Assembly: GCA_009699505.1 (NCBI GenBank)
Contig: WLOB01000002.1
Location: 1-37,722 of the forward strand
Length of the DNA stretch: 37,722 nucleotides
Direction of reading: 5' to 3'
Source: Actinomycetota bacterium
Lineage (GTDB): Bacteria > Actinomycetota > Thermoleophilia > Solirubrobacterales > Solirubrobacteraceae
A program made the position numbers and the translations under genes. The notes under the pieces are model-generated. The model saw nothing but the letters and a program-made list of their open reading frames with translations, searched no databases and was not told the origin of the DNA. Of this stretch, positions 23,010 through 31,734 are shown one piece after another (position 1 is the first letter of the stretch; each line of letters opens with the position of its first letter).

Positions 23010-23435
23010 CTACGGGAGCAGCAGCTCGCCGTCGGAGCTGTCGCGCTCGCGACCGACCTTGAGGCGGCCGGAGTCGATGCCCTGCCCGACCTGGAGGCGC
23101 CAGCTGCCGCGGGTGAGCGTCGCCTGGATCGCGGCGACGCCACCCGGCGGGATCCGGTCGCGCGTCGTGCGGAAGCCGCCGGCCGCGGCCGGCGCCAGGG
23201 TCGCCTTCACCGACTTGGACGACTGGTTCGTGATGACGACGCGGACGGGGCCGCCGCCGATCTCGGACGGCGAGATGTTCACGGAGCGGTTCGTGATCGC
23301 CGCGCTGATTTGCAGCGTCGCCGGTGGGCGGGAGCCGTTCGGCTTCTCGGACTGGTCGACGCGACCGCAGCCGGTGAGGCCGCAGGCGGCCAGCACACCG
23401 GTGCTGAGGAGGACGATCGAGGGGCGGGCGTGCAT
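23010..23435 (-). CDS. Small secreted lipoprotein, function unknown
   Basis: The protein has 141 residues. The first 23 form a lipoprotein signal: MHARPSIVLLSTGVLAACGLTGC has a hydrophobic core and two possible lipoboxes, LAAC and LTGC. The mature part is a small beta-rich domain (ISAAITNRSVNISPSEIGGG, VRVVITNQSSKSVKATLAP, GGVAAIQATLTRGSWRLQVG) that looks like a cupredoxin- or immunoglobulin-like fold but has no visible copper ligands. A TAGGGT at 23492-23497 is the likely -10, which would leave a leader of about 50 bases, unlike most genes here. It lies between ccr and the YgfZ gene on the same strand. Confidence 0.78.
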   Translation of the reverse strand: MHARPSIVLLSTGVLAACGLTGCGRVDQSEKPNGSRPPATLQISAAITNRSVNISPSEIGGGPVRVVITNQSSKSVKATLAPAAAGGFRTTRDRIPPGGVAAIQATLTRGSWRLQVGQGIDSGRLKVGRERDSSDGELLLP

Positions 23436-23563
23436 CGGCTTGCGGGCTCTCCGGGTCGCGTCCCGGCAGGGGCCGGAGACGATCGGTCGCAACCCTACCC
23501 GAGGTCGGGGTGCGTGTCCGACCGATGTCGGCCGGGGCGGACGCACGGGCGTCCCCGGTCGAC

Positions 23564-24622
23564 TCAGGCGGTCGAGCCCGGCCCGGCGTGACGGAACGGC
23601 AGCGCGACGACCCGGGCGGAGGTGGGGCCGCCCTCGCCGGGGCGCAGGACGACGGTGGACTCCGGCTCGACCTCGCGGCGCACGAGCGCGAGCGCGATCG
23701 GGCCGTGGGCGGGGGAGTCCACGCTCGTGGTGACCCGGCCGAGCTCCCGCCCGTCCTGGACGATGACGGTCCCGACGGGCACGGCCCGGTCCAGCCGCAG
23801 GCCCCGCAGGTGGCGGTTGGGGCGCCCGCGCCAGTGCAGGCGCGCGACCGTCTCCTGGCCGACGTAGCACCCCTTCGTGAAGCTCACGGCCCGTTCGACG
23901 ATGCCCGCCTCGGCCGGCATGACGGAGTCGTCCATCTCGTGGTGCAGGCGCGGTCGCCCGGCCTCGACGCGCAGGACCTCGGCGGCGTCGTCGTCCACCG
24001 GGACGGCGCCGCGGGCCACGAGGGCGTCCCGGACGGCGTCGACGTCGTCGCCGGCCGGCAGCACGTCCACGCCCGCGGCCGTCCGCACGAGCCGCACGGC
24101 GACCCCGTCGACCTCGGACGCCGCCGACGCGTGCTCCTCCGCGCCCAGACCCGCCGCCGCGGCGCCGGCCACGCCGTCGGCGCGCGGGCCGACGAGGGAG
24201 AGCAGGCCGAGCTGCAGGGTGCGCTTGTGCAGCTCGACGTCGTAGCCCACGAGGTGCCGGCGCAGGTGGTCGAAGAGGGCCTGCAGGCCGCTGCGCTCGC
24301 AGAGCAGGAGCAGCTCGACGTCCTCGTCCGAGCGGCCGACGTGCAGGATCCGCAGGTCCGCGACGATCTTGCCCTTCGGCGTCAGCAGCGCGGCGTACGT
24401 GCCCGTGCCCGGGGCGAGCGCCTCGACGTCCGCGGTCACCTGACCGGTGAGGAACGTCCGGGCCTCGGCGCCCGTGAGCGCGAGCTTCCCCGACGCGGAG
24501 CGGTCGACGAGCCCGGCGCCCGCGGTCAGCTCGCGGTAGGCGGCCGCGACGGTCGTCGCGTCGGGCGGGAGGGCGGCCGAGGAACCGGCCGCGGCGGCGT
24601 GGTCCTGGGGGAGATCGGTCAC
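23564..24622 (-). CDS. ygfZ: YgfZ/GcvT-family folate-binding protein (Fe-S cluster repair)
   Basis: This 352-residue protein has the GcvT-like three-domain fold with the YgfZ signature KGCYVGQET (cysteine at about residue 240). It also has LVDRSASGKLALTGAEARTFLTGQVTADV near the start and the C-terminal HLRGLRLDRAVPVGTVIV. YgfZ proteins use tetrahydrofolate in maintaining Fe-S enzymes such as MiaB. The start at GTG 24622 (VTDLPQDH) has TACGCT 7 bases upstream. Upstream in-frame codons would add an Arg/Pro-rich tract of no family likeness. Confidence 0.9.
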   Translation of the reverse strand: MTDLPQDHAAAAGSSAALPPDATTVAAAYRELTAGAGLVDRSASGKLALTGAEARTFLTGQVTADVEALAPGTGTYAALLTPKGKIVADLRILHVGRSDEDVELLLLCERSGLQALFDHLRRHLVGYDVELHKRTLQLGLLSLVGPRADGVAGAAAAGLGAEEHASAASEVDGVAVRLVRTAAGVDVLPAGDDVDAVRDALVARGAVPVDDDAAEVLRVEAGRPRLHHEMDDSVMPAEAGIVERAVSFTKGCYVGQETVARLHWRGRPNRHLRGLRLDRAVPVGTVIVQDGRELGRVTTSVDSPAHGPIALALVRREVEPESTVVLRPGEGGPTSARVVALPFRHAGPGSTA

Positions 24623-24629
24623 GTGATCG

Positions 24630-24635
24630 AGCGTA
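24630..24635 (-). promoter_or_regulatory. Predicted -10 element (TACGCT) of the ygfZ gene
   Basis: On the minus strand TACGCT lies 7 bases before the GTG at 24622, consistent with a leaderless mRNA. Confidence 0.45.
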
Positions 24636-24710
24636 GCGCCCGACCGTCGCGGGCCCCTGGGGAGGCCCCGACGGGGGTCGGTGCGCCTCCGGCGCCGTCG
24701 GCACGGACGG

Positions 24711-24716
24711 TAGAGT
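24711..24716 (+). promoter_or_regulatory. Predicted -10 element (TAGAGT) of the 24725 gene
   Basis: TAGAGT is followed by 8 bases and the ATG at 24725, consistent with a leaderless mRNA. The divergent ygfZ -10 is 75 bases away. Confidence 0.45.
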
Positions 24717-24724
24717 GCTGGGCG

Positions 24725-25090
24725 ATGTCGCTCGCCAAGAACTTCCAGCGGGTCCTCGACTCCCTGCCCGACGACTGGACCGACCTGTCGCTCGATCTGC
24801 GGATCGCCGACGAGGACCGGTACGTGGAGGCGGCCACGTACGTCACGACGACGTGCAACGCCCAGCCCTACTCGCGGCACGACTGGCACTGGCGCGTGCT
24901 CGTCGCCCACCGCTTCGGGCACGCCGCCGCGCCGACCGCCGTGCTCTCGGCGCTCTCGCTGCTGGACCAGGCGTCGATCACGGGCGAGATCATCGTCCGC
25001 GACGTCCGGGTGGGCCGCGCCGAGGTGGAGCCGATGTGGGGCCGTGGCGAGACGGCCCGCCAGGAGTTCCGCCGGCTGCGCGCCCACTGA
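24725..25090 (+). CDS. Protein of unknown function
   Basis: This 121-residue soluble protein is one I do not recognise. Visible features are an amphipathic start (MSLAKNFQRVLDSLPDDWTDLSLDLRI), a Tyr/Cys/His/Trp-rich middle (YSRHDWHWRVLVAHRFGHAA) and a C-terminal VEPMWGRGETARQEFRRLR. Composition, codon use and a TAGAGT -10 8 bases upstream support a real gene. It is followed after 17 bases by a degenerate receiver-like protein on the same strand, so the two probably form an operon. Confidence 0.78.
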   Translation: MSLAKNFQRVLDSLPDDWTDLSLDLRIADEDRYVEAATYVTTTCNAQPYSRHDWHWRVLVAHRFGHAAAPTAVLSALSLLDQASITGEIIVRDVRVGRAEVEPMWGRGETARQEFRRLRAH

Positions 25091-25107
25091 CGGCCGGGAC
25101 GACGCAC

Positions 25108-25461
25108 GTGCGCATCGCCGTCGTGGTCCCCGACCCGGAGTTCGGGTCGCAGACCGTCAAGATCGTGCAGGACGCCGGGCACGACCCGGAGCTGACCACC
25201 GACATCGACGGGCTCGTCGGGCTGCTCGCCGCGGAGGACTTCGCGGCGATCGTCGCCGACCTCAGCGTCGACGGGGTGGAGTGGGCCGAGGCGCTCGCCG
25301 ACGTCCGCCCGGACGGGGTGCCCGTCCTGGCGTGCTTCCCGCCCATCGAGCCCGACGTCCGGGCCGTCGCCCTCGAGGTCGGCCTGGACCAGGTCGTCCC
25401 GCGCTCGCGCCTGGCGCGCGAGGGCGGCACGCTGCTGAACGACCTCCTCGACGACAAGTAG
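25108..25461 (+). CDS. Degenerate response-regulator receiver-like protein
   Basis: This 117-residue protein is the size and shape of a single receiver domain: RIAVVVPDPEFGSQTVKIVQDAGHDPEL, then AIVADLSVDGVEWAEAL with a D at the phosphoacceptor position, and VPVLACFPPIEPDV. The acidic pocket of true receivers (DD after beta-1) and the late conserved lysine are missing: the beginning reads VPDPEF and the end VVPRSRL. It is more likely a phosphorylation-independent protein-protein module. The GTG start 17 bases after the previous gene suggests co-transcription with the unknown 24725 gene. Partners are unknown. Confidence 0.7.
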   Translation: MRIAVVVPDPEFGSQTVKIVQDAGHDPELTTDIDGLVGLLAAEDFAAIVADLSVDGVEWAEALADVRPDGVPVLACFPPIEPDVRAVALEVGLDQVVPRSRLAREGGTLLNDLLDDK

Positions 25462-25543
25462 GTCGGGGGAGGGGGATGGGGATGGGGAGCGGGCCCCGCC
25501 CCGAGCGCTTCGGGCCGAGCCGCTCCGTCGGTCGGCGCCCCGC

Positions 25544-26635
25544 TCAGGAGCCGGGCGCCCGGCTCCAGACCAGCTCGCCGACGTCCGGCGGGGTCCTCGT
25601 GATCCCGACCTGCGCCTCCCAGGCCGACCAGGTGCGCATCGTCGCGCGGTCCAGCGTGCCGGTGCGGCCCTGCTCGTCGCGGAAGGCCGGCTTGACGGCC
25701 GCGAGCTGCTGCTCCGTCGTCGCGGGATCGATGCTCCGGTCGCCCGAGCCGCTGCGCAGCGCGTCGACGGCCTCGTCGTCGTCGCCGGCCGGGGTGGAGG
25801 CGACCGCGCGGTAGCCCTGGGCGACGACGTCGGCGAAGCGCGCGACCGCGTCGCCGCGCTCGCGCAGCGTCCTCGACGTCGCGACGACCAGGAGCTCGGG
25901 GTAGCGCGGCGCGCCGAACGCGTCGAGGCGGAAGACCTTCGTGCGCGGCCGGCGGGCGGTCAGGGCGACGCCCTCGGCGTTCCAGAAGCCGATGGCCGCG
26001 GCGACCTTGCCCGAGACGACGGAGGCGACGGCCTCGAAGCCGATCGTCGCGCGCTTCACGCGTTCCGGGTCGCCGCCGTCGCCGCGGACGATCTGGTCCA
26101 GCGCGGCGTCGTCGCTCGGCAGCCCGGTCACGCCGACGGTGCGCCCCTCGAGCTCGCGGGGGCGGGTGACGTCGGGGGAGGCCAGCACGGCGGCGAGCGG
26201 CCGCTGCACGATGGCGCCGACGGCGACGAGGTCCGCGCCCTCCTGACGGGCGAGCGCGACGTCGTGGATGTCCATGATCGCCAGGTCGGTGCGGCCCGCC
26301 GACAGGAGCTTCGCGCCGTCGGCGCCCGAGCCGGGCACCCGGATCCGCACGGCCAGGCCGGCCTTCGAGAACAGCCCGCGCTCCTGCGCGACGTAGAGGC
26401 CCGTGTGGACCGCGTTGGGCGCGAAGTCGAGCGTGAGGTTCAGGGACGTGGTGGCCTGCGTGCTCGTCGCCGGGGTCGCCCCGGCGTCGTCCCCGCCGTC
26501 GGAGCCCCCGCAGCCCGCCAGCACGAGGGCGCCCACCGCGAGCGCCGTCAGCCGGACCACCACCCCTGACGATCGTCGGCGGGGGGCCGATCGGTCGTGG
26601 GTGGCCGGGCTCCGGGGGTCCTGCGATCCAGTCAT
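25544..26635 (-). CDS. ABC-transporter substrate-binding lipoprotein, NMT1/THI5-like
   Basis: From ATG 26635 the protein has 363 residues. An Arg-rich n-region, a hydrophobic core and the lipobox LVLAGC (GALVLAGCGGSDGG) mark a lipoprotein, and an Asp/Thr linker follows. The periplasmic-binding fold shows LTLDFAPNAVHTGLYVAQERGLFSKAGLAVRI, GRTDLAIMDIHDVALARQEG, VGVTGLPSDDAALDQIV and AAIGFWNAEGVAL, which place it in the SsuA/THI5/NMT1 group that binds sulfonates, taurine or pyrimidine precursors. No permease or ATPase gene lies nearby, so it is an orphan binding protein in this window. The N-terminus could be shorter, starting at the GTGGTGGTCC 24 codons downstream. Confidence 0.87.
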   Translation of the reverse strand: MTGSQDPRSPATHDRSAPRRRSSGVVVRLTALAVGALVLAGCGGSDGGDDAGATPATSTQATTSLNLTLDFAPNAVHTGLYVAQERGLFSKAGLAVRIRVPGSGADGAKLLSAGRTDLAIMDIHDVALARQEGADLVAVGAIVQRPLAAVLASPDVTRPRELEGRTVGVTGLPSDDAALDQIVRGDGGDPERVKRATIGFEAVASVVSGKVAAAIGFWNAEGVALTARRPRTKVFRLDAFGAPRYPELLVVATSRTLRERGDAVARFADVVAQGYRAVASTPAGDDDEAVDALRSGSGDRSIDPATTEQQLAAVKPAFRDEQGRTGTLDRATMRTWSAWEAQVGITRTPPDVGELVWSRAPGS

Positions 26636-26760
26636 GCGGGGAAGAGTGGCGGACCGCCGCACCGCGCGCCGTCCCGCCCCGGCGCCGCGCCCACCGGGCG
26701 GTGCCCGGGCGGCCGGTCGGACGGGGCACGGGAGCACGGCGGCGGACGGCGCCTGCCCGT

Positions 26761-26766
26761 TACGGT
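26761..26766 (+). promoter_or_regulatory. Predicted -10 element (TACGGT) of greA
   Basis: TACGGT is followed by 6 bases and the ATG at 26773, consistent with a leaderless mRNA. Confidence 0.45.
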
Positions 26767-26772
26767 GGTGTG

Positions 26773-27246
26773 ATGGAAGCCAGCGGCGAATCGATCTCTC
26801 CCGAGGGCCTGGAGGCCCTGAAGGCGGAGCTGGAGGAGCTCGAGGGCCCCGCCCGTCGCGACATCGCCGCCCGCATCCAGCGCGCCCGCGAGCTCGGCGA
26901 CCTCAAGGAGAACGCGGAGTACCACCAGGCCAAGGACGATCAGGCCCACCTCGAGACCCGCATCGCCGGGCTCCTCGAGCGCCGCCGCAACGCGGTCGTC
27001 ACCGAGGTCTCCAAGAGCGGCGACGTCGTCGGCTTCGGCTCGACGGTCACGCTCGTGGACGTCGACACGGACAAGGTCCAGAAGTGGTCGTTCGTCGGCG
27101 CCGCCGAGGCCGACGCGAGCGCGGGGAAGATCTCCGTCGAGTCGCCCGTCGCGCAGGCCGTGATGGGCCACGCGGTCGGCGAGGTCGTGAAGGTCACGAC
27201 GCCGCGCGGCGTGCGCAACCTGCGCGTCGACAAGCTCGGCGACTGA
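26773..27246 (+). CDS. greA: Transcription elongation factor GreA
   Basis: This 157-residue protein has both Gre domains. The N-terminal coiled coil (about 1-80) carries the acidic tip in ARELGDLKENAEYHQAKDDQ, which reaches into the RNA polymerase secondary channel to stimulate cleavage of backtracked RNA. The C-terminal FKBP-like domain includes VGFGSTVTLVDVDTD, ISVESPVAQAVMGHAVGEVV and VTTPRGVRNLRV. Length and motifs are standard for GreA. It is a single-gene unit with a leaderless-type promoter and a pair of terminator hairpins just after it. Confidence 0.95.
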   Translation: MEASGESISPEGLEALKAELEELEGPARRDIAARIQRARELGDLKENAEYHQAKDDQAHLETRIAGLLERRRNAVVTEVSKSGDVVGFGSTVTLVDVDTDKVQKWSFVGAAEADASAGKISVESPVAQAVMGHAVGEVVKVTTPRGVRNLRVDKLGD

Positions 27247-27258
27247 CCGCCCGGCGGC

Positions 27259-27281
27259 GCCCGGCGGACCGTCCGCCGGGC
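27259..27281. terminator. Terminator hairpin after greA
   Basis: GCCCGGCGG pairs with CCGCCGGGC across a 5-base loop, 12 bases after the greA stop. It may also terminate the convergent nuclease transcript. Confidence 0.65.
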
Positions 27282-27294
27282 ACCGCCCGCCCTC

Positions 27295-27320
27295 GACCGC
27301 CGGCCGGCCGGCCGGCGGTC
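27295..27320. terminator. 26-bp perfect palindrome between convergent genes
   Basis: A 26-base perfect palindrome built on GACCGCCGGCCGG lies 7 bases beyond the nuclease stop codon. With the hairpin at 27259-27281 it probably ends both converging transcripts. Confidence 0.65.
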
Positions 27321-27326
27321 CGGGGC

Positions 27327-30101
27327 TCAGCGGACCCGCAGGGCGACCCGGCGGGTCCGCGTCTCGCCGCCGACCGTCGTGCGCACCGTGATGCGGTGCA
27401 CGCCGCGGCGGGCGCGCGTCCCGACGCGGATCCCGAGGCGGGCGACGCCGAGGCGCCCCGCCCGGACCGTTCCGAGGCGCACGGTGCGGGTGCCGCCGGC
27501 GCGCAGCGACGCCGGGAGGCCGACGCGGACGCGGGCGCCGCGCAGCGGGCCCGTCGTCGCGTTGCGCACGCCGACCCGGATGCGCGCGAGCGCCCCGCGG
27601 CGGACGCGCGTGGTGACGTCGACCGAGATGCTGACGCGGCCGTCGTCGCCCCTCTCGCCCTTCGGCCCCTGCGGGCCGGCCGGCCCGGCGGGGCCCGGTG
27701 CGCCGGTCGCCCCGGTCGGGCCGGGGACGCCCTGCGGGCCGGCCGGCCCGGTCGGACCGGCGGGGCCCTGCGGTCCCGTCGGCTCGGCGGGGGTGCCCGG
27801 CGCGGCGTCCTTCAGCGTCACGACCGGCGGGTCGTGGTCCGAGACGTGCAGGCCGAGCGACGGCTGCTCGGCGTAGTCGTTGTCGAGGTGCGCGTAGCGG
27901 ACGTCCGTGACCTGCGGCAGCAGGTCGGCGGTGACGAGCGCGTGGTCCAGCGTCTGCAGGCGGCCCTGGAACGCGAAGGAGTAGCGCTCCTGCTCCGGGG
28001 CGCGGTCCCACAGGTTCGTCAGGGTGCCGCCCTGCTGCATCACGGCCAGCGGCGACTCGTCCTCGAACGCGTTGAGATCGCCGACGGCCATGACGGAGCC
28101 GCCGGCCGCCTTCACGCGCTCCGCCTCGGTGCGCACGATCCGCGCCTGCTGCTCGCGGCACGTGTCCGCCGAGGACTTCGACGCGAAGTGGTTGGAAATC
28201 ACGGTGAGCGGCAGGCCGCCCGGGAGCGTCACGTCGAGCGCGAGCGGCGGGCGGTCGGAGACCTGGCCGGTCGTGTCGCCGCAGCGGGTGCCCGTGTCGG
28301 CGGGGACACCGAGGCCGAGCTGCCGCGGCACGCCGCGGACGCGCACGCCGTCCCTGACGAGGAAGCCGACGTCGATGCCGCGCGAGTCGAAGCCCTCCTT
28401 CGCGTAGGCGGTGTAGCCGCCGATCCTCGTGGCGAGGTCCTGCAGGACGGCCTGGCTGTCCTTGACCGGGACACCGGTCTTGCGCTGGCTGTCCCCGACC
28501 TCCTGGACCGCGACGACCTCGGGGGCCTTCAGGCGGGTGCCGATGGCGGCGGCGAGGCCGTCGAGCTTCTCCTCGTACTGCGCCTGGGTGACGGTCCCCA
28601 GGTCGAGGTCCGCACCGGGCGGGAACAGGTTCTCGACGTTGAAGCCGGAGATCCGTGCCTGCCCGGCGGGCTTCGCGGGCAGGTCGTACACCGCGGGCAC
28701 CTCGGGGTCGCGGGTGACCGTCGGCAGGGTCCCGACCTGCGGGGTGAGCGTGTAGTTGTAGAACGAGAAGCCGAGCGGGCCGACGGCGTTCTCGACCTTC
28801 GAGAACAGGTCGCCGCGCACGAGCGTGGAGGAGTCGGGCCGGTCGTACGGGTTGGCCGGGTCGCCGGCGCCGGCGTCGTCGATCAGCGCGATGTTCGAGA
28901 CGGCCGGGTCCTGCCGGAAGATGCGGCCGCGGTCGAGGCCGGGCGTGACGAAGAGCTCGCCGAACTTCGTCGTGCCCCCGCTGTTGGCGATCCCGACGGG
29001 CAGGGCGACCCGCATGCCCTCGAGCGTCTCGTAGTAGCCGCGGGTGCCGTCCGTCAGGGGGTTCGGGTTCGTCTGCGCCTTCGCCCGTGCCGTGTCCAGC
29101 ACGACGGGGGCGGGCAGCGCGGCCTCGCCGAGCACGACGGGCTCGGTGTCGCGCTTCTCGGCGATCATCGTCAGACCGAACTTCTCCTTGGCCTGCCCGA
29201 CGATCCGGACCCGCTTGCCGAGCAGGTCGGCCCGCCGGCCGGTGGGGCCGTCGACGAAGCCGACGAAGACGCCCTCCGACGTGCTCGGGTCGGCGTCCTC
29301 GGCGCCCGGGACGGTCTGGACGTAGATCCCGGCGTCCTCGGGGAACGTGCCGGTGAAGCTCGCGCCGTCCTCGTCGTCCACGCCGGTGACGACGCCCTCG
29401 ATCGTGACCTCCTGGCCGGCCTTCGGGGTGGTGGCCCCGGACCCCTGGACCTGGCCGATCGGCGTGACGCCGCCCGTCGGCGGCGGGGTGGTCGTGCCGC
29501 CCGAGCCCTGCGGGTTCGCGGCGGCGACGGTCAGGTCGTCCTGGTTGGCATCGGTGTCCTGGGCCTCGGCGGCGCCCTTGCGGTGCGCGGAGTCCCCCGA
29601 CGTGCCCGCGAGCGTCGCCAGGTCGATGCCCGTGCCCTCGCGGCAGGGGCTGGTCGCGCTGCCGAGGCCGTCGACGACGGTCGTGTCGGCGGTCACGATC
29701 CGTGCACCGGACTGCCCGCTGTTGCTGAAGCCCGTCGTGTAGACGGCGTCGGGCGTGGCCGCGCCGGAGTAGCCGCTCGCGGCGGTGTTGGCGAAGAGCC
29801 AGCGGCCGCCGGCCGGGAGCGTCGTGCCGGCGGGGACGGCGACCCGGTCGCTCGCCGCGCCCGAGCCGGACGCGCAGCCCTGCAGGCGCCAGCCGCCGAT
29901 GTCGACGGCACCGGTCGACGCGTTGACGAGCTCGACGAACTCGTCGTTGGCGCCGGAGGCCCCGCCGAAGCGGGCCTCGCTGATCACGACGCCGGAGGTG
30001 GACGCCGAGGCGACGGTCGGCACGGCGGCGGCGAGGCCGAGCGCGGCGACCGCGGCCGCCGCGAGCGGGAGACGGCGGGAGGGGGAGGGACCTGGGGACA
30101 C
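27327..30101 (-). CDS. Large secreted ExeM/NucH-like nuclease with lamin-tail domain and collagen-like segment
   Basis: The protein has 924 residues. A signal peptide (about 1-33) ends in VPTVASAS. A lamin-tail domain (about 36-150) contains [21 protein letters not shown] and IGGWRLQGC. An OB-fold-like domain (about 214-330) contains [19 protein letters not shown] and GIYVQTVPG. An endonuclease/exonuclease/phosphatase domain (about 480-762) shows [11 protein letters not shown], the catalytic Glu in [25 protein letters not shown] and the terminal SDHDPPVV. Next come about 15 Gly-X-Y triplets (about 770-818; [14 protein letters not shown] and so on), and the C-terminus (about 830-924) is an Arg/Val-rich beta domain that may be a cell-surface module. 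The enzyme should degrade extracellular DNA for phosphate or biofilm turnover. GTG at 30101 has GAGGT just upstream. Confidence 0.88.
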   Translation of the reverse strand: MSPGPSPSRRLPLAAAAVAALGLAAAVPTVASASTSGVVISEARFGGASGANDEFVELVNASTGAVDIGGWRLQGCASGSGAASDRVAVPAGTTLPAGGRWLFANTAASGYSGAATPDAVYTTGFSNSGQSGARIVTADTTVVDGLGSATSPCREGTGIDLATLAGTSGDSAHRKGAAEAQDTDANQDDLTVAAANPQGSGGTTTPPPTGGVTPIGQVQGSGATTPKAGQEVTIEGVVTGVDDEDGASFTGTFPEDAGIYVQTVPGAEDADPSTSEGVFVGFVDGPTGRRADLLGKRVRIVGQAKEKFGLTMIAEKRDTEPVVLGEAALPAPVVLDTARAKAQTNPNPLTDGTRGYYETLEGMRVALPVGIANSGGTTKFGELFVTPGLDRGRIFRQDPAVSNIALIDDAGAGDPANPYDRPDSSTLVRGDLFSKVENAVGPLGFSFYNYTLTPQVGTLPTVTRDPEVPAVYDLPAKPAGQARISGFNVENLFPPGADLDLGTVTQAQYEEKLDGLAAAIGTRLKAPEVVAVQEVGDSQRKTGVPVKDSQAVLQDLATRIGGYTAYAKEGFDSRGIDVGFLVRDGVRVRGVPRQLGLGVPADTGTRCGDTTGQVSDRPPLALDVTLPGGLPLTVISNHFASKSSADTCREQQARIVRTEAERVKAAGGSVMAVGDLNAFEDESPLAVMQQGGTLTNLWDRAPEQERYSFAFQGRLQTLDHALVTADLLPQVTDVRYAHLDNDYAEQPSLGLHVSDHDPPVVTLKDAAPGTPAEPTGPQGPAGPTGPAGPQGVPGPTGATGAPGPAGPAGPQGPKGERGDDGRVSISVDVTTRVRRGALARIRVGVRNATTGPLRGARVRVGLPASLRAGGTRTVRLGTVRAGRLGVARLGIRVGTRARRGVHRITVRTTVGGETRTRRVALRVR

Positions 30102-30295
30102 GTGGACCTCGGGGGATCGGTCGGGGGAGGTGGGGCACCGGAGCGCCGCCCCGCCACGCTCCCCGACCTGGCCCGCCCGCCGGTGTCCACGGCGTGAACC
30201 CCGCGTGGGCCTCGTGTGAACGGGACCGGCGCGTCGCCCGGCTCCGCGCCTGGCGCGTCGCGCGGCCCGTGGGCCTGCGACCCGCCGCCGGGCGC

Positions 30296-31069
30296 TCAGC
30301 CGAGCCGCGCGGCGGCGTCGTCCGCGCCGAAGAGGTCCTCGGACGCCGCGCGCACGAGGACCGCCGCGCCGGGACCGTCCTCGGCGGTGACGAGGTCGCC
30401 GAGCCCGCCGACGACCACCGCGGGCTGCCCCGAGGCCTTGCGCCGGGCGAGGTCGGCGGCGGAGGCGACGTGGTCGGCGACGGCGATGACGGTGGCCTGC
30501 AGCTCGCGGCCGTGCCGGTCGACCGCGCCGCGCTCGTCCGCGACGGCGACGAGGCCCGCGCAGCCGATCGCGACCTCCGCCTGGCCGTGGCGCCAGGCCC
30601 GGCCGAACGAGTCGGCCACGACGACGGCGGGCCGGCCGGGCAGGGCGTCGCGCAGGCGGCGGGCAGACGCGTCGGGATCGGCGGGCAGGGTGACGGCCCA
30701 GCCCTCCGCGACGTTCGAGCGGTCGACCCCCGCGTTCGCGCAGACGAAGCCGTGGTGCGTGCGGCAGATGAGGACCCCGCGGCGGGCGCGGACGATCTCG
30801 GCGGTCCCGTCCAGGACGACCTGCACCAGCTCGGGCTCCTTCTCGAGCTCGGCGGCCAGGGCGGCGGCACGCGGCGAGACGTCGACCCGCGCGAGCTCGA
30901 CGAGCGCGCCCTCGGCCTTCGACACGACCTTGTGCGAGACCACGACGCAGTCGTCGCGCTCGAACGGCCGGCCGCCGTTGGCGGCGAGGACGAGGCCCGC
31001 CAGGTCGTCGCCGGGGCGGACCTCGGGCAGCGCGTCGAGGGCGCGGACCGACAGCGACGGGCTCGGCAC
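30296..31069 (-). CDS. cofE: Coenzyme F420-0:L-glutamate ligase
   Basis: This 257-residue protein has the CofE/FbiB-N fold. It shows [32 protein letters not shown] (nucleotide and metal site), [18 protein letters not shown] and [21 protein letters not shown], all signatures of GTP-dependent F420-0 gamma-glutamyl ligases. It adds glutamates to F420-0 in the cytosol. It lacks the C-terminal FMN-dependent reductase domain fused to it in mycobacterial FbiB. It is the last gene of cofD-cofC-cofE, starting at a GTG 14 bases after cofC. Confidence 0.93.
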   Translation of the reverse strand: MPSPSLSVRALDALPEVRPGDDLAGLVLAANGGRPFERDDCVVVSHKVVSKAEGALVELARVDVSPRAAALAAELEKEPELVQVVLDGTAEIVRARRGVLICRTHHGFVCANAGVDRSNVAEGWAVTLPADPDASARRLRDALPGRPAVVVADSFGRAWRHGQAEVAIGCAGLVAVADERGAVDRHGRELQATVIAVADHVASAADLARRKASGQPAVVVGGLGDLVTAEDGPGAAVLVRAASEDLFGADDAAARLG

Positions 31070-31083
31070 GACGGGGGCCGCGG

Positions 31084-31734
31084 TCAGAGGATCCGCGGCA
31101 GCAGGCCGCGCGTGTGCGACGCCCCGCCGCGGACCTCGTCCAGGCGGGTCTGCAGGGCGGCGAGGTCGTCGCCGGTGTCCACGTCGAGCATGATCGTCAG
31201 CGGCTCGGACTCGAAGACCGCGGCGCCCGCGGCCTCGCCGGCGGCGGTGTGCCGGGCGCGGCTGCCCTCGCCGAAGGACGCGGCCATGACGTCGGGCGGG
31301 GTCAGCACGAGCGCGTTCGTGCCGTCGCCGTGCCGGTCGGGCACGATCGTGACCTCGCGGCCCTCGGGCGCGGCGCTGAGCAGCCCGTCGATCTCCGCCG
31401 GGTCGATCGCCGGGGTGTCGGCGGGCAGCAGGATGATCCGCTCCGCCCCCTTCGACAGCGCCATGCCGACGCCCAGGGCGGCGGCCTCGCTGTGGCCGAG
31501 GTCGCGCTGGTCCATGAGGACCTCGGCGTTGTAGTTCACCGCGATCTGCTCCGCGATGGGCTCGCCGGTGACGACGATGACGGCGTCGACGAGCTCGGCG
31601 CGCCGGAGCGCGATCAGGACGTCGGTGACCATGGCCTGCATGAGGGCCACGCGGGAGCGGGCCGGCAGCCGGTCGGCCAGCCGCGTCTTCGCCGCGTTGA
31701 AGCGCTTGACCGGGACGATCGCGATGGTCTTCAT
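31084..31734 (-). CDS. cofC: 2-phospho-L-lactate/phosphoenolpyruvate guanylyltransferase (CofC/FbiD)
   Basis: This 216-residue nucleotidyltransferase begins [21 protein letters not shown] and has [37 protein letters not shown] and the C-terminal [13 protein letters not shown], all typical of CofC. It activates 2-phospholactate or, in actinobacteria, phosphoenolpyruvate with GTP to give the donor used by CofD. It overlaps the end of cofD by ATGA and precedes cofE. Confidence 0.93.
   Translation of the reverse strand: MKTIAIVPVKRFNAAKTRLADRLPARSRVALMQAMVTDVLIALRRAELVDAVIVVTGEPIAEQIAVNYNAEVLMDQRDLGHSEAAALGVGMALSKGAERIILLPADTPAIDPAEIDGLLSAAPEGREVTIVPDRHGDGTNALVLTPPDVMAASFGEGSRARHTAAGEAAGAAVFESEPLTIMLDVDTGDDLAALQTRLDEVRGGASHTRGLLPRIL

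Noticed and set aside
26403-30197. Long plus-strand frame across greA and opposite the nuclease gene
   Set aside because: It overlaps greA and is antisense to the nuclease. Composition is biased and there is no family likeness.
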